Positions 11,447 to 21,993 of a stretch of 64,000 nucleotides of DNA are shown piece by piece (the stretch's first letter is position 1; each line of letters opens with the position of its first letter). A model generated the notes under the pieces. It ran no database searches. It had not been told where the DNA came from and saw nothing but the letters and a program-made list of their open reading frames with translations. Location of the stretch: contig NZ_CP071007.1 in NCBI RefSeq assembly GCF_018417635.1, positions 1,178,501 through 1,242,500 of the forward strand, written 5' to 3'. A program made the position numbers and the translations under genes. This DNA is from Pseudomonas sp. SORT22 (lineage in GTDB: Bacteria; Pseudomonadota; Gammaproteobacteria; Pseudomonadales; Pseudomonadaceae).

Positions 11447-12007
11447 TCAGGGTTTGGCCGCAGCCTGCCACAACACCTCGGCCACTCCCTGACGCCGTGC
11501 TATCAAGCGTGCCGCGACAAACAGCAAATCCGACAACCGATTGATATACGCCAGGCCCACCCCGGCCAGCGGCTCGATGCTGTTCAACTGCTGGCAGCGC
11601 CGCTCGGCACTGCGGGCCAGGCTGCGGCACACGTGGGCCTGGGCGATCAGCGCCGAACCACTGGGCAGAATGAAGTTCTCCAGCGGCCCCAGCTCTTCGT
11701 TCCAGCGGTCGATCGCCGCCTCCAGGCGCTCCACTTCAGCGCTGTTCAGTGCTTGATACGCCGGCATCGCCAGTTCCCCGCCCAGATCGAACAGCCGGTG
11801 CTGACAAGGTGCGAGTACCTCAGTGAGCTCATCCAGCCGCTGTTCGGCCAACCCGGCCAGTAACAGGCCCAACTGGCTGTTGAGGCTGTCGACCTCGCCA
11901 ATCGCTTCGATTCGCGGATGGTCCTTTGGCACGCGGCGGCCATCGCCCAGCCCGGTTTCACCTTTGTCGCCGGTGCGGGTGTAAATCTTCGACAAACGAA
12001 AACCCAT
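11447..12007 (-). CDS. Cob(I)alamin adenosyltransferase, PduO type
   Basis: This enzyme transfers the adenosyl group of ATP to cob(I)alamin to form adenosylcobalamin. The N-terminal ATP loop of PduO-type enzymes is clear (YTRTGDKGETGLGDG, residues 8-22), and the helical-bundle motifs RSAERRCQQL and INRLSDLLFVAAR follow. The start at 12007 (MGFRLSKIY) gives 186 aa; an 81-residue longer frame runs into the upstream kinase gene and lacks family similarity. It begins 2 nt after the sensor-kinase stop, so the two form an operon. Confidence 0.92.
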   Translation of the reverse strand: MGFRLSKIYTRTGDKGETGLGDGRRVPKDHPRIEAIGEVDSLNSQLGLLLAGLAEQRLDELTEVLAPCQHRLFDLGGELAMPAYQALNSAEVERLEAAIDRWNEELGPLENFILPSGSALIAQAHVCRSLARSAERRCQQLNSIEPLAGVGLAYINRLSDLLFVAARLIARRQGVAEVLWQAAAKP

Positions 12008-12009
12008 GC

Positions 12010-14022
12010 TCAAGACTCCGTTTTGCTTGGGGCAAGCGGCAGGCGCAAGGTGAAGCAAGTACCCTGGCCCGGTGCCGATTGCACTTCCATCTGCCCCTTG
12101 TGATTGTTGGTGATGATGAAATACGACACCGACAGGCCCAGGCCCGTGCCCTGGCCGATTTCCTTGGTGGTGAAGAACGGCTCGAAGGTGCGTTTGCGCA
12201 CCGCTTCGGGCATGCCGATGCCGTTGTCCTCGACCTGGATCTCCGCCCACGGCGGGTTGAGCCGGGTGCGCAGGGTGATGCGCCCGGGCTCACTGTCGTC
12301 GTGGCGCAGGTGAATGGCCTGGGCGGCGTTTTTCAGCAGGTTGAGCAACACCTGTTCCAGTTCGTTGGCGGTGCACGGCACCGGGCCCAGGTTGGGGTCG
12401 AACTGGCGGACGATGGCCTGGCCCTTGAAGTCGAAGCCGATGGTCAGGTCAAAGTCGTTGCCGGCAATTTCCACCGCCTGGTCGATCAGCGCTGGCAAAT
12501 CGCAAGGCGCCAACTGGCGGTTGCTGCGCCGGCTGAAGCTGAGCATGTGGGTCACTATTTTTGCCGCGCGGGCGCCGGCCTGCTGGATGCCGTCGAGCAA
12601 CTGCGGCACTTCGCGGCTTTGCAGGTAGCGGTTGACGGTCGGCAGGTCGATGCCGATCTCGTCGGCCTGTTCGAGGTTCCTGGCAAGGTCCGGCGATAGC
12701 CGCCGGCGAATGTTCTGCACGTTGTGCAGGATGGCGCCCAGCGGGTTGTTGATCTCGTGGGCCATGCCCGCCGCCAGGCCGCCGACCGAGAGCATCTTCT
12801 CCGACTGCACCATCATCTCTTCCAGCGACAGGCGCTGGGTGATGTCGTCGATGCGGATCACCACGCCGCGGCCGCCACCGCCCATCAGCGGGTAAAAGGT
12901 CAGGGCATAGTGGCGGGCGTCGTCGTCCTTGGTCCAGGTTACCCGCTCGATCTTCGCCACCCGGTGCTTCTCGACGCTCTCCTTGAGCTGCGGCAAAAAC
13001 GGCTTGAGGGGTTCGAAGGCAAGGAAGATCGGCTGGTTCAGCGCTTCGTCTAGCGGCGTTCCAGAGAGCGCACTGGCTTCCTGGTTCCACTGGGTGACAT
13101 AGAGCTGCTCATCGAGGGCGATCAGCGCCGAGGGCATGGAGTCGATGATGCTGTTGAGATAGTTCTGAAAACCGGTGAGTTTTTTCTCGATCTTGCTGCG
13201 CACCTGGACTTCCAGCTCCAGCTTGCGGTTGGTATGACGGGTTTCTTCGGCCAGGCCCTGGGCCTGGTCGTAGGCGTCCTGGAATTCGTCGCGGGTGCGC
13301 TTGAGCTGCTGCTCGCGGGCTTCGATGCGCGAGAGCATGGTGTTGAAGGCGTCGGCCAGGCTGCCGATCTCGTCATCGTTGCCGCGCTTGGCGCGCAGGG
13401 CGTAGTTTTCTTCGCGGGTGACCTGGCGCGAGAGTTCTTCAAGCTGGTAGATCGGCTGGGTGATCAGGCGTTTGATCTGCCGGGCGATGATCATCCACAG
13501 CAGGATGCTGAACACCAGGATGCCCAGGCTGGCGGTCAGGGTGCCGGTGTAGAAGGCCATCGGCAGCTCGCTGCTGGCCACCAGCAGCAGATGGCCGGGC
13601 GGGCCGCCCGCGCGCGGCAGGCTCACCAGTTGCGTGCTGCGAAATTCGGTCAGGCGCCAGTTGTCGATGTTGCGGTAGCGCTTGGGCAACGGCAGGGCTT
13701 CGCCGTGCTGCAATTGCGCAAGTATCTTGCCGTCGCTGCCGTACAGGGCGGCGGCGCGCAGCGGGGTGTAGCTGTCGAGTTCCTTGAGCAGGGCCTTGGC
13801 GGCCTCCGGCGAATCGCTGGCCTGTTGTGCCAGTTGCGGGTTGGACACCAGCCGGCCAATGGTCTGCAGGGCCTGCGGGGCCATGCTCTCCTGGGAAATC
13901 CAGTAGGCGGCGCTGATAAAAGTCAGGTTGGCCACCAGCAGGATAGTGATCAGCAGCACCAGCAGGGCGGCCAGCAACTTCTGGCCGACCGGCAGGTTCT
14001 CCAGGCGTTCGCGCAAAGTCAT
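12010..14022 (-). CDS. Orphan membrane sensor histidine kinase (HAMP-PAS-HisKA-HATPase)
   Basis: Domain order in the 670 residues: membrane helix (about 15-37), periplasmic sensor region (about 40-160), second helix (about 163-181), HAMP (180-235), a charged coiled coil, PAS (about 285-395), then the phosphoacceptor His422 in [12 protein letters not shown]. The N box ([10 protein letters not shown]) and the ATP-lid motifs DNGIGM and GTGLGLS follow. No response regulator lies beside it. The orthologue by position is PA4398, reported to influence swarming and biofilm formation. It is co-directional with panE upstream and the adenosyltransferase downstream. Confidence 0.92.
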   Translation of the reverse strand: MTLRERLENLPVGQKLLAALLVLLITILLVANLTFISAAYWISQESMAPQALQTIGRLVSNPQLAQQASDSPEAAKALLKELDSYTPLRAAALYGSDGKILAQLQHGEALPLPKRYRNIDNWRLTEFRSTQLVSLPRAGGPPGHLLLVASSELPMAFYTGTLTASLGILVFSILLWMIIARQIKRLITQPIYQLEELSRQVTREENYALRAKRGNDDEIGSLADAFNTMLSRIEAREQQLKRTRDEFQDAYDQAQGLAEETRHTNRKLELEVQVRSKIEKKLTGFQNYLNSIIDSMPSALIALDEQLYVTQWNQEASALSGTPLDEALNQPIFLAFEPLKPFLPQLKESVEKHRVAKIERVTWTKDDDARHYALTFYPLMGGGGRGVVIRIDDITQRLSLEEMMVQSEKMLSVGGLAAGMAHEINNPLGAILHNVQNIRRRLSPDLARNLEQADEIGIDLPTVNRYLQSREVPQLLDGIQQAGARAAKIVTHMLSFSRRSNRQLAPCDLPALIDQAVEIAGNDFDLTIGFDFKGQAIVRQFDPNLGPVPCTANELEQVLLNLLKNAAQAIHLRHDDSEPGRITLRTRLNPPWAEIQVEDNGIGMPEAVRKRTFEPFFTTKEIGQGTGLGLSVSYFIITNNHKGQMEVQSAPGQGTCFTLRLPLAPSKTES

Positions 14023-14073
14023 GTGAAAGGCGTAGTCCCGGTCTGTAGGTGAAGGGGCAGGGTAGCGCCGTGC

Positions 14074-15084
<1,011 letters not shown>

Positions 15085-15104
15085 TTATTTTTTGGAGAAA
15101 AGGT

Positions 15105-15590
15105 ATGCCGTCGTTCGACGTGGTATCGGAACTGGACAAGCACGAAGTCACCAACGCCGTGGAAAACGCGGTCAAGGACCTGGACCGTCGCTATGACCTC
15201 AAGGGCAAGGGCAGCTTCGAGTTCAAGGAAAAGGAACTGACCGTCAACCTGACCGCCGAGGCCGAGTTCCAGCTCGAAGCGATGATCGAGATCCTCAAGC
15301 TGGCCCTGGTCAAGCGCAAGATCGACGTGCAGTGCCTGGAAGTGAAGGACGCCTTCGCTTCGGGCAAGGTCATGAAGCAGGAAGCGGTGCTCAAAGAGGG
15401 TATCGATAAAGAACTGGCGAAGAAGATCGTCGCCCACATCAAGGACGCCAAGCTCAAGGTCCAGGCCGCCATCCAGGGCGAGCAGGTGCGCGTCACCGGC
15501 AAGAAGCGCGACGACCTGCAAGAAGCGATCGCCGCCCTGCGCGCCAAAGAGTTCGGCATGCCCCTGCAGTTCAACAATTTCCGCGACTGA
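15105..15590 (+). CDS. yajQ: YajQ family nucleotide-binding protein
   Basis: A 161-residue DUF520/YajQ protein with two ferredoxin-like halves. It starts [19 protein letters not shown] and has the strongly conserved [15 protein letters not shown] and [12 protein letters not shown] segments. In Xanthomonas a YajQ protein was reported to bind cyclic-di-GMP and control virulence genes; whether this one does is not visible from sequence. A TGGAG ribosome site precedes the start. A perfect 9-bp hairpin (TCCGCGACT / AGTCGCGGA, 15580-15599) spans the stop codon. Confidence 0.93.
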   Translation: MPSFDVVSELDKHEVTNAVENAVKDLDRRYDLKGKGSFEFKEKELTVNLTAEAEFQLEAMIEILKLALVKRKIDVQCLEVKDAFASGKVMKQEAVLKEGIDKELAKKIVAHIKDAKLKVQAAIQGEQVRVTGKKRDDLQEAIAALRAKEFGMPLQFNNFRD

Positions 15591-15706
15591 AGTCGCGGAG
15601 CCCGGAACCTTGGCGCCTTTTTGGCGTCCGAGGGCCGAGGTGCCGCTGAAACGTTTGCGGCAGGTCTTTTTCAGCTCTTTGCCGCTCGGCATCAGGAGAA
15701 CATACG

Positions 15707-16549
15707 ATGGATTTCAACGCTGAGGTCGACCAGTTGGTCAAGGCTTCGCAAACCTGGCTTCCGCTGATCATGGAATACGGCAGCCGCCTGTTGCTGGCGC
15801 TGCTGACCCTGGCCATCGGCTGGTGGCTGATCAACAAAGTCACTTTCCGCCTGGGCAAACTGCTGGCCCTGCGCAATGCCGACCAGGCCCTGCAAGGCTT
15901 CATCAGCAGCCTGGCCAACATCATCCTGAAGATCCTGCTGATTGTCAGCGTGGCTTCGATGATCGGCATCGAAACCACCTCCTTCGTCGCCGCCATCGGT
16001 GCCGCAGGCCTGGCCATCGGCCTGGCGCTGCAGGGCAGCCTGGCCAACTTCGCCGGTGGCGTATTGATTTTGCTGTTCCGCCCGTTCCGCATCGGTGACT
16101 GGATCGAAGCCCAGGGGGTTGCGGGTACCGTCGACAGCATCCAGATCTTCCACACCGTGCTGCGCACCGGCGACAACAAGACCGTGATCCTGCCTAATGG
16201 CAGCCTGTCCAACGGCATCATCACCAACACCAACCGCCAGCCGACGCGCAAGGTGGTGTTCGATGTGGGCGTGGACTACGACGCCGACCTGCAAAAGGCC
16301 CGCAACGTGCTGCTGGAACTGGCCCAGGACCCGCGGGTGCACCAGGACCCGGCGCCACAGGCAGTGATTTCGACCCTGGGCGACAGCTCGATTACGGTAT
16401 CGTTGCGCATCTGGGTCAACACCGCCGACTACTGGGACGTGCTGTTCATGCTCAACGAGCATGCCCGTGACCGCCTCAAGGCCGAAGGCATCGACATTCC
16501 CTTTCCGCAGCGGGTGATCCGCGTGGTGCAGGAAGCGGCGGTGCAGTAA
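15707..16549 (+). CDS. Small-conductance mechanosensitive channel, MscS family
   Basis: The 280-residue protein has three N-terminal membrane helices. The third is the Gly/Ala-packed pore helix (AIGAAGLAIGLALQGSLAN), followed by the beta domain with FRIGDWIEAQGVAGTV and the PNGSLSNGIITN motif, and then the C-terminal alpha/beta vestibule. This is the short E. coli MscS-like form. It should open under membrane tension to release solutes on osmotic downshock. A CAGGAG ribosome site is in place. Confidence 0.93.
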   Translation: MDFNAEVDQLVKASQTWLPLIMEYGSRLLLALLTLAIGWWLINKVTFRLGKLLALRNADQALQGFISSLANIILKILLIVSVASMIGIETTSFVAAIGAAGLAIGLALQGSLANFAGGVLILLFRPFRIGDWIEAQGVAGTVDSIQIFHTVLRTGDNKTVILPNGSLSNGIITNTNRQPTRKVVFDVGVDYDADLQKARNVLLELAQDPRVHQDPAPQAVISTLGDSSITVSLRIWVNTADYWDVLFMLNEHARDRLKAEGIDIPFPQRVIRVVQEAAVQ

Positions 16550-16560
16550 CGACCGAGGCC

Positions 16561-16617
16561 ATCGCGGGGCAAGCCCGCTCCTGCACAATGCTGCAGGAAC
16601 GGGCTTGCCCCGCGATG
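16561..16617. repeat. Inverted pair of REP elements (REPIN)
   Basis: ATCGCGGGGCAAGCCCGCTC and its near-perfect complement GGGCTTGCCCCGCGAT face each other across about 20 nt. It starts 12 nt after the mscS stop codon and probably folds into a long mRNA hairpin. Confidence 0.88.
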
Positions 16618-16715
16618 CTTTCAGCAGTCATTACACTTGTTCACGTCTTCGCGCTACCTGCGCCCGGTGCTTTCTGGCATATAGGCTCGCTTACTTCTGT
16701 TTGCCTGGTCTTATC

Positions 16716-17966
16716 ATGCTTACCCCCCTGATCAACATCACGCCGTTGCGGGCGTTTTGTTTCGCCATGACCCTGGCGCTGTTCGAACTGCTCACTTACC
16801 TCGCCAGTGACGTGGTAATGCCGGCGATGCCGGTGGTGGTCGGTGACCTGAACGCCAGCCCCGAATTCATTCCCCACGCGCTGAACCTCTACCTGCTTGG
16901 CGGCGTTGTCCTGCAATGGCTGATCGGCCCGCTGGCCGACCGTTACGGGCGGCGACCGCTGCTGCTGGGTGGCTGCGCGTTCTTCTGCCTGGCCTGCATC
17001 GCTACCTTCTGGGTGCAGGGCATCGAGTTGTTCAACCTGCTGCGCCTGCTGCAGGGCATCGGCCTGGGCTTTGTCGTGACCGTCAGCTACCCGGCGCTCA
17101 ACGAGGCGTTCAGCGAGGCCGACGCGGTGCGGATGATGGCCTTGCTGGCCAATATTGCCTTGCTCTCGCCGCTGCTCGGGCCATTGGTCGGCACCCTGCT
17201 GCTGGAGTGGGTGTCCTGGCGCTGGCTGTTCGTGCTGTTCGGCGCGGCGGCGGTGCTGGCCTGGTTTGCCCTGTACCGGTTCATGCCGGAAACCCTTGGC
17301 GTCGAGCGCCGCGACGGCTCGCGCCTGGCGTTCCAGCCGATCCACTTGTTGCCGTTGCTGGCCGGCTACGGGCAACTATTGGCCAACCGCCGCTTTGTCG
17401 CCGGCAGTGCCGCCCTGGGCCTGGTCGGCTTGCCGCTGATCGGCTGGATCGGCCTGTCGCCGGTGCTGCTGATCCATGACGAGGGCCTGAGCACCCTGGA
17501 TTACGCCCTGTGGCAATTGCCAGTGTTCGGCGGGTTGATCCTCGGCAACCTGATCATCAACCGCATCGCCGATCGCTACGCGCTGACTACCCTGGTACGG
17601 CGGGCGCTGTGGCCGTTTCTGATCGGTTTGCTGGGCATGATGCTGGGCACCTGGCTGCTGCCTTCGGTGCTGAGCCTGGTGGCCGGCCTGTCGGTGTACG
17701 CTCTGGGCCTGGGCATCGCCAACGCGGTGCTGTACCGCATGACGCTGTTTTCCAGCGAGCAGAGCAAGGGCCTGGTGTCGGCGATGCTGGGGATGATCAC
17801 CATTGCCCTGCTGGGCCTTGGCGGGGCGTTGCTGGCGATGCTCGGTGCTGGCGCCAGCCTGGTGCACTTCGCCCTGGCGGCGGGCGCTGCAGGGATTCTT
17901 GCGCTATGGCCGCTGAGGGTCGTTCTGAGCGCTTCCAGCAACCTGCCAGAGGCTATCCCGGAGTAA
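16716..17966 (+). CDS. MFS multidrug exporter, MdfA-like
   Basis: A 416-residue 12-helix major-facilitator protein. The N-terminal segment FAMTLALFELLTYLASDVVMPAMP recalls the first helix of MdfA/Cmr, including a membrane-embedded acidic residue. The loop 2-3 motif GPLADRYGRRPLLLGG and the drug-antiporter motif C (ALLSPLLGPLVGTLL) are present. The ATG at 16716 is chosen because the 37 residues added by an upstream start are not membrane-like. The ribosome site is weak. Substrates cannot be read from sequence. Confidence 0.85.
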   Translation: MLTPLINITPLRAFCFAMTLALFELLTYLASDVVMPAMPVVVGDLNASPEFIPHALNLYLLGGVVLQWLIGPLADRYGRRPLLLGGCAFFCLACIATFWVQGIELFNLLRLLQGIGLGFVVTVSYPALNEAFSEADAVRMMALLANIALLSPLLGPLVGTLLLEWVSWRWLFVLFGAAAVLAWFALYRFMPETLGVERRDGSRLAFQPIHLLPLLAGYGQLLANRRFVAGSAALGLVGLPLIGWIGLSPVLLIHDEGLSTLDYALWQLPVFGGLILGNLIINRIADRYALTTLVRRALWPFLIGLLGMMLGTWLLPSVLSLVAGLSVYALGLGIANAVLYRMTLFSSEQSKGLVSAMLGMITIALLGLGGALLAMLGAGASLVHFALAAGAAGILALWPLRVVLSASSNLPEAIPE

Positions 17967-17982
17967 TCCCGGCGATAGCCTC
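17949..17982. terminator. Hairpin between convergent MFS and ampG genes
   Basis: GAGGCTATC pairs with GATAGCCTC, with an inner CCGG/CCGG extension and a one-base bulge. It spans the stop codon of the MFS gene and ends 9 nt from the ampG stop. It lacks a good T-tract, so a terminator role is inferred. Confidence 0.45.
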
Positions 17983-17990
17983 AGCGCGGT

Positions 17991-19532
17991 TCAGGGGCGT
18001 TCTGCAACCTGGTGCTCGACCGGCTCTGGCTTGCCGCGCTCCTGACGCCATTGCAGGGCGATCAGGATCAGGGTCGGCACGCCAAGCAGGGCGGTGATCA
18101 GGAAGAAGTCGTGGTAGCCGAACTTCTCGACCATGACCCCTGAATAGCCGCCGATCAGCCGCGGCAACAGCAGCATGATCGAGCTGAGCAGGGCGTACTG
18201 GGTCGCCGAGAACTTCAGGTTGGTCAGGCTCGACAGGTAGGCGACAAACGCCGAGGTGGCCAGGCCCGAGCTGAAGTTGTCCAGCGAGATGGTGACGATC
18301 AGCATCTGCAGGTTGGCGCCCATGTCGGCGAGCATCAGGAACAGGATGTTGGTCGCCGCCGACGCCACGCCGCCGATGAACAGGATCGGCAAGATGCCGA
18401 AGCGCACAATCAGCAAGCCGCCGAAACCGGCACCCACCAGGGTCATGATCAGGCCGAAGATCTTGCTGACGCTGGCGATCTGGTCCTTGGTGAAGCCCTG
18501 GTCGATGTAGAACACGTTGGCCATTACGCCCATCACCGTGTCGGACATCCGGTAGGTGGCGATCAACCCGAGCAGCAGCAGGGCCTGCCAGCGATAGCGG
18601 GTGATGAAGTCGTTGACCGGCGTCAGCACCGGTGCCAGGCCGCGGCGGCCCATGGACGACAGGCACAGGGCGGTGAGGGTGATATAGAGGATTGCGCGCA
18701 GGAAGGCGCGGTCTTCGAGCAGCAAGTCGAGCAGGCTCACGCCTTCGAACAGCACGCTGGCGAAATCGGTGTTGTACAGCTGGGTGAAGGTAGCCGGTAC
18801 CGACACCAGCAGGATGATCAGCACGAACACCGACACCAGCTGGTGGGCCAGGCCGTAGCGCGCCGCCGACAGCTGGGTGCGCAGTGGCACCGGCGGTTCG
18901 CGCATCAGCAGGGTGGTGATCAGCGCCGGCAGCATCATCACGCCGAACAGCACGTAGGTGCCGGTCCAGGCCTTGTGCAGGTAGCTGAAGCCGGTGGAGC
19001 CGAAGCCTTCGGCGAAGAACAAGGCACCGGCGGTAGCCAGCAGCGCGGCAACCCGGTAGCCGGCCATGTAGCTGGCGGCCAGCGCGGCCTGGCGCTGGTC
19101 ATCGGCGATTTCCAGGCGGTAGGCGTCGACAGCAATGTCCTGGGTGGCCGAGGCAAAGGCCACCAGCACCGCCAGGGCAATCAGCCAGGACAGGTGCTTT
19201 TGCGGGTCGCAGAAGCCCATGCCGATCAGGCCGATAACCACCAGGATTTGCGACAGCACCAGCCAGGAGCGGCGGCGCCCGAGTTTGCCGAGCAACGGCA
19301 GGCGCCATTGGTCGAGCAGCGGCGACCACACCCATTTGAAGGCATAGGCCAGGCCGATCAGGCTGGCATAGCCGATGGTTTCACGGGCCACGCCGGCCTC
19401 GCGCAGCCATACCGACAGGGTCGAAAACACCAGCATGTAAGGCAGGCCGGCGGCAAAGCCGAGCAACAACAGCACCAGTGTCGACGGGCTGGCATAGGCA
19501 GCGAGCGCAGCGCGCCAGGTTTTACGGGGCAT
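17991..19532 (-). CDS. ampG: Muropeptide permease AmpG
   Basis: AmpG imports GlcNAc-anhydromuropeptides from the periplasm for cell-wall recycling, and so feeds the AmpR signal for AmpC beta-lactamase induction where present. The 513-residue MFS protein opens with LLLLGFAAGLPYMLVFSTLSVWLRE, followed by YAFKWVWSPLLDQW, both characteristic of AmpG. About 12-14 membrane helices can be traced. It is monocistronic, convergent with the MFS exporter. Confidence 0.94.
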   Translation of the reverse strand: MPRKTWRAALAAYASPSTLVLLLLGFAAGLPYMLVFSTLSVWLREAGVARETIGYASLIGLAYAFKWVWSPLLDQWRLPLLGKLGRRRSWLVLSQILVVIGLIGMGFCDPQKHLSWLIALAVLVAFASATQDIAVDAYRLEIADDQRQAALAASYMAGYRVAALLATAGALFFAEGFGSTGFSYLHKAWTGTYVLFGVMMLPALITTLLMREPPVPLRTQLSAARYGLAHQLVSVFVLIILLVSVPATFTQLYNTDFASVLFEGVSLLDLLLEDRAFLRAILYITLTALCLSSMGRRGLAPVLTPVNDFITRYRWQALLLLGLIATYRMSDTVMGVMANVFYIDQGFTKDQIASVSKIFGLIMTLVGAGFGGLLIVRFGILPILFIGGVASAATNILFLMLADMGANLQMLIVTISLDNFSSGLATSAFVAYLSSLTNLKFSATQYALLSSIMLLLPRLIGGYSGVMVEKFGYHDFFLITALLGVPTLILIALQWRQERGKPEPVEHQVAERP

Positions 19533-19575
19533 GGGCCAACATCTGCCTCAAGTTTACGAAAACAAAGCGCGCACT

Positions 19576-19929
19576 CTAACCGCTGTGCTCCATCGGGCGC
19601 CAGCCATGGCGCAACATATCCACACGATTATTGTGCAAGGTGATGCCTTCTGCGCGCAGCCGGGCCCGCTGTTCATCGCCTGAAGGGGTGCCCTGGGCCA
19701 GGCTCAGGCGTCCGCCGGCGCCCAGCACCCGGTGCCAGGGCAACTGGGTATCGCTGGGCAACTGGCTGAGGGTACGCCCGACCCAGCGCGCTGCGCGGCC
19801 TAAACCTGCCAGTTGCGCCAGTTCGCCGTAGCTGATCACCTTGCCCGCGGGCACCTGGCCAAGCACCAGGTAGAGTGCCATTCGTCGGGCTTCGGCGCTT
19901 TCGGTCGGATCGCCGGGAATCCCGTTCAT
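19576..19929 (-). CDS. Alkyltransferase-like protein (ATL), MGMT family without the catalytic cysteine
   Basis: The 117-residue protein matches the C-terminal DNA-binding domain of O6-alkylguanine-DNA alkyltransferase (GKVISYGELAQLAG, ARWVGRTLSQ, PWHRVLGAGGRL). The active-site PCHR is replaced by PWHR, with Trp65 where the methyl-accepting cysteine should be. ATL proteins of this type bind O6-alkylguanine without repairing it and hand the lesion to nucleotide-excision repair. So it should not be annotated as an active methyltransferase. It lies downstream of ampG's start in the opposite orientation to ydiY. Confidence 0.88.
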   Translation of the reverse strand: MNGIPGDPTESAEARRMALYLVLGQVPAGKVISYGELAQLAGLGRAARWVGRTLSQLPSDTQLPWHRVLGAGGRLSLAQGTPSGDEQRARLRAEGITLHNNRVDMLRHGWRPMEHSG

Positions 19930-20081
19930 CGCGGGATTCGCTTATTGCGCGCTGCACGCGCAGGTTTGTTCGAGCAAATAAGAATTGAACTCATCGACAT
20001 GGGGCAGGTCAGTCCTTGCTCTGATGGCGGGTATCTGGATAATGCCCGACTTTTTTCGCGAACCCGAGTCCGTTGCCGCTT

Positions 20082-21089
20082 ATGTTTCCTAGAGCCTTGT
20101 TGTGCGTTGCCCTCGCTGCTGCCTGTTCCCCCGCCCTTGCCGACACCGTGTGGATGAAAAACGGTGACAAGCTGAGCGGCAAGATCAAGGTTTTCGATGG
20201 CGGCAAACTGTTGCTCGAAACGCCTTATGGCGGCTCCATCGCCCTGGACTGGAAGCAGGTGCAGACCCTGGAAAGCGATCAGGAGTTGCTGGTCAAGCAA
20301 GACGCCTACAGCGGCGAAAAAGCCAAGTCGCTGCAGGCTGCCGAAGACGGCAAGGTCGTTCTGGCCAACGGCGAGGCCCCCAAGACTGTCGAACTGGCCA
20401 GCATCCAGCAGATCATGAAGCCAAAGCCTGTGGTCGAGGACCTGTCGTGGAAGGGCAATGTCGACCTGGCCATGGACTATAAGCGCGCCGAAACCGACAG
20501 CGACGACTACGACATCGACTTCAAGACCACCGCCCGTCACGGCCGCTGGCGCCATCAGGCCGAAGGCGAATACAACCGCGAAAGCAAGGACGAGGTCACC
20601 ACCACCAACAACTGGAGCGCCGAATACGCGCTGGACCGCTTCATCACCGAGAAGTGGTTCTGGCAGGGCCGTCTGGAATACAAGCGTGACCACATCGAAG
20701 ACCTCGCCCGCCAGCGCACCGTGGGTACCGGCCCGGGCTACCAGTTCTGGGATGACGAACTGGGCGCGTTCTCGCTCGGTTCGCTGGTCAACCGTACCGA
20801 CTATGAATACGCCGACGGCGGCAAGGACAACTTCTACTCGCTGGCCATGAAGTGGGACTACAACCGCTACCTGATTGGCAAGCGCGTCGAGTTCTTCACC
20901 AACGGCGAAGTCGGCAAACCGCTGGGCGGCGTCGCCGAGTACGCTCTGGATGCCGAGGTCGGCCTGCGCTACAAGGTTACCGAGTGGGCCTCGCTCAACC
21001 TCAAGGCCGAGAAAGACATCATCAGCGGCACCCGCGACAGCGACCTGGACAAGACCCGCTATACCGCAGGTTTCGGTGTGGCCTGGTAA
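20082..21089 (+). CDS. DUF481 (YdiY-like) outer membrane protein
   Basis: A 335-residue exported protein: signal peptide about 1-22 (ALLCVALAAACSPALA), a short N-terminal region with the repeat DTVWMKNGDKLSGKI, then a DUF481 beta-barrel. The barrel's alternating aromatic strands (YQFWDDELGAFSLGSLVNR, YKVTEWASLNLKAEKD) end in a terminal aromatic (GFGVAW), as for outer membrane insertion. A TTG three codons upstream is an alternative start. No clear ribosome site precedes either. The barrel's cargo is unknown. Confidence 0.8.
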   Translation: MFPRALLCVALAAACSPALADTVWMKNGDKLSGKIKVFDGGKLLLETPYGGSIALDWKQVQTLESDQELLVKQDAYSGEKAKSLQAAEDGKVVLANGEAPKTVELASIQQIMKPKPVVEDLSWKGNVDLAMDYKRAETDSDDYDIDFKTTARHGRWRHQAEGEYNRESKDEVTTTNNWSAEYALDRFITEKWFWQGRLEYKRDHIEDLARQRTVGTGPGYQFWDDELGAFSLGSLVNRTDYEYADGGKDNFYSLAMKWDYNRYLIGKRVEFFTNGEVGKPLGGVAEYALDAEVGLRYKVTEWASLNLKAEKDIISGTRDSDLDKTRYTAGFGVAW

Positions 21090-21108
21090 GCACGCTGGCA
21101 ACACCGAG

Positions 21109-21123
21109 CGATAATGATTATTT
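21109..21123 (+). promoter_or_regulatory. Candidate Fur box upstream of the HugZ-like gene
   Basis: CGATAAT-G-ATTATTT matches the 7-1-7 Fur consensus TGATAAT-n-ATTATCA at 11 of 14 positions, with a perfect GATAATGATTAT core. It sits 75-89 nt upstream of the HugZ-like start and just after the ydiY stop. It predicts iron repression of the gene. Confidence 0.65.
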
Positions 21124-21197
21124 TGTCGGTTAACTAGCCTGGGCGTGCGCGCATGCACGCTCGGCATTACGACGATTATCGAGCGGGGAGTCATACA

Positions 21198-21929
21198 GTG
21201 AGCGCTAAAGCCGCAACACAGGCACGGGAGCTGCTGCTCAAGGAATACCGCGGGGTGCTGTCGACCCATTCCAAATCGATGCCGGGCTTTCCGTTCGGAT
21301 CGGTGGTGCCCTATTGCCTGGATGCCGACGGCAATCCGCTGATCCTGATCAGCCGCATTGCCCAGCACACCCACAACCTGCAAAAAGACCCCAAGTGCTC
21401 GTTGCTGGTGGGCGAGCGCGACGCCGAGGACGTCCAGGCGGTGGGCCGCCTGACCGTGCTGGCCGAGGCGCAACAGCTGGTCGAGACCGAGGCAGTCGAA
21501 GCCGCTGCCGAGCGCTATTACCGTTACTTCCCCGAATCGGCCAACTACCATAAAGCCCACGATTTCGACTTCTGGGTGCTCAAGCCGGTGCGCCATCGCT
21601 ACATCGGCGGCTTCGGCGCAATCCACTGGATCGATCACCTGAACCTGGCCAACCCCTTTGCCGGCAAGGCCGAACAGAGCATGATCGAGCACATGAACAG
21701 CGATCACGCCAACGCCATCGAGCACTACGTCCAGCTCAGCGGCCTGCCCCAGGGCGCGGCGGCGCAGATGGTCGGCATCGACAGCGAGGGCATGCACCTG
21801 CGCATTGGCCAGGCCCTGCACTGGTTGCCGTTCGCAGCGCCTTGCAATACGCCGATACAAGTGCGCGAAGCCCTGGTTTTTCTGGCCCGCGCCGATCAAT
21901 GGCCTCAACGGCAAGCCGCCGAGGCTTGA
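21198..21929 (+). CDS. HugZ family heme-utilization protein (pyridoxamine-oxidase-like split barrel plus DUF2470)
   Basis: The N-terminal ~150 residues form an FMN-binding-like split barrel (MPGFPFGSVVPYCLDADGNPLILIS, in which the strand LILISRIAQHTHNL follows). The C-terminal part is DUF2470 with EHMNSDHANAIEHY. HugZ relatives bind and degrade heme to release iron. The GTG at 21198 is chosen because GGGGAG lies 7 nt before it; an ATG at 21153 lacks this. The product has 243 aa. The Fur-like site upstream supports an iron role. Confidence 0.82.
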   Translation: MSAKAATQARELLLKEYRGVLSTHSKSMPGFPFGSVVPYCLDADGNPLILISRIAQHTHNLQKDPKCSLLVGERDAEDVQAVGRLTVLAEAQQLVETEAVEAAAERYYRYFPESANYHKAHDFDFWVLKPVRHRYIGGFGAIHWIDHLNLANPFAGKAEQSMIEHMNSDHANAIEHYVQLSGLPQGAAAQMVGIDSEGMHLRIGQALHWLPFAAPCNTPIQVREALVFLARADQWPQRQAAEA

Positions 21930-21993
21930 AATGGCGAGGGATCGCATCCATTAAAGGTCTACTGCAAGGACATCTTGCGCAGAGGAACCGTTG

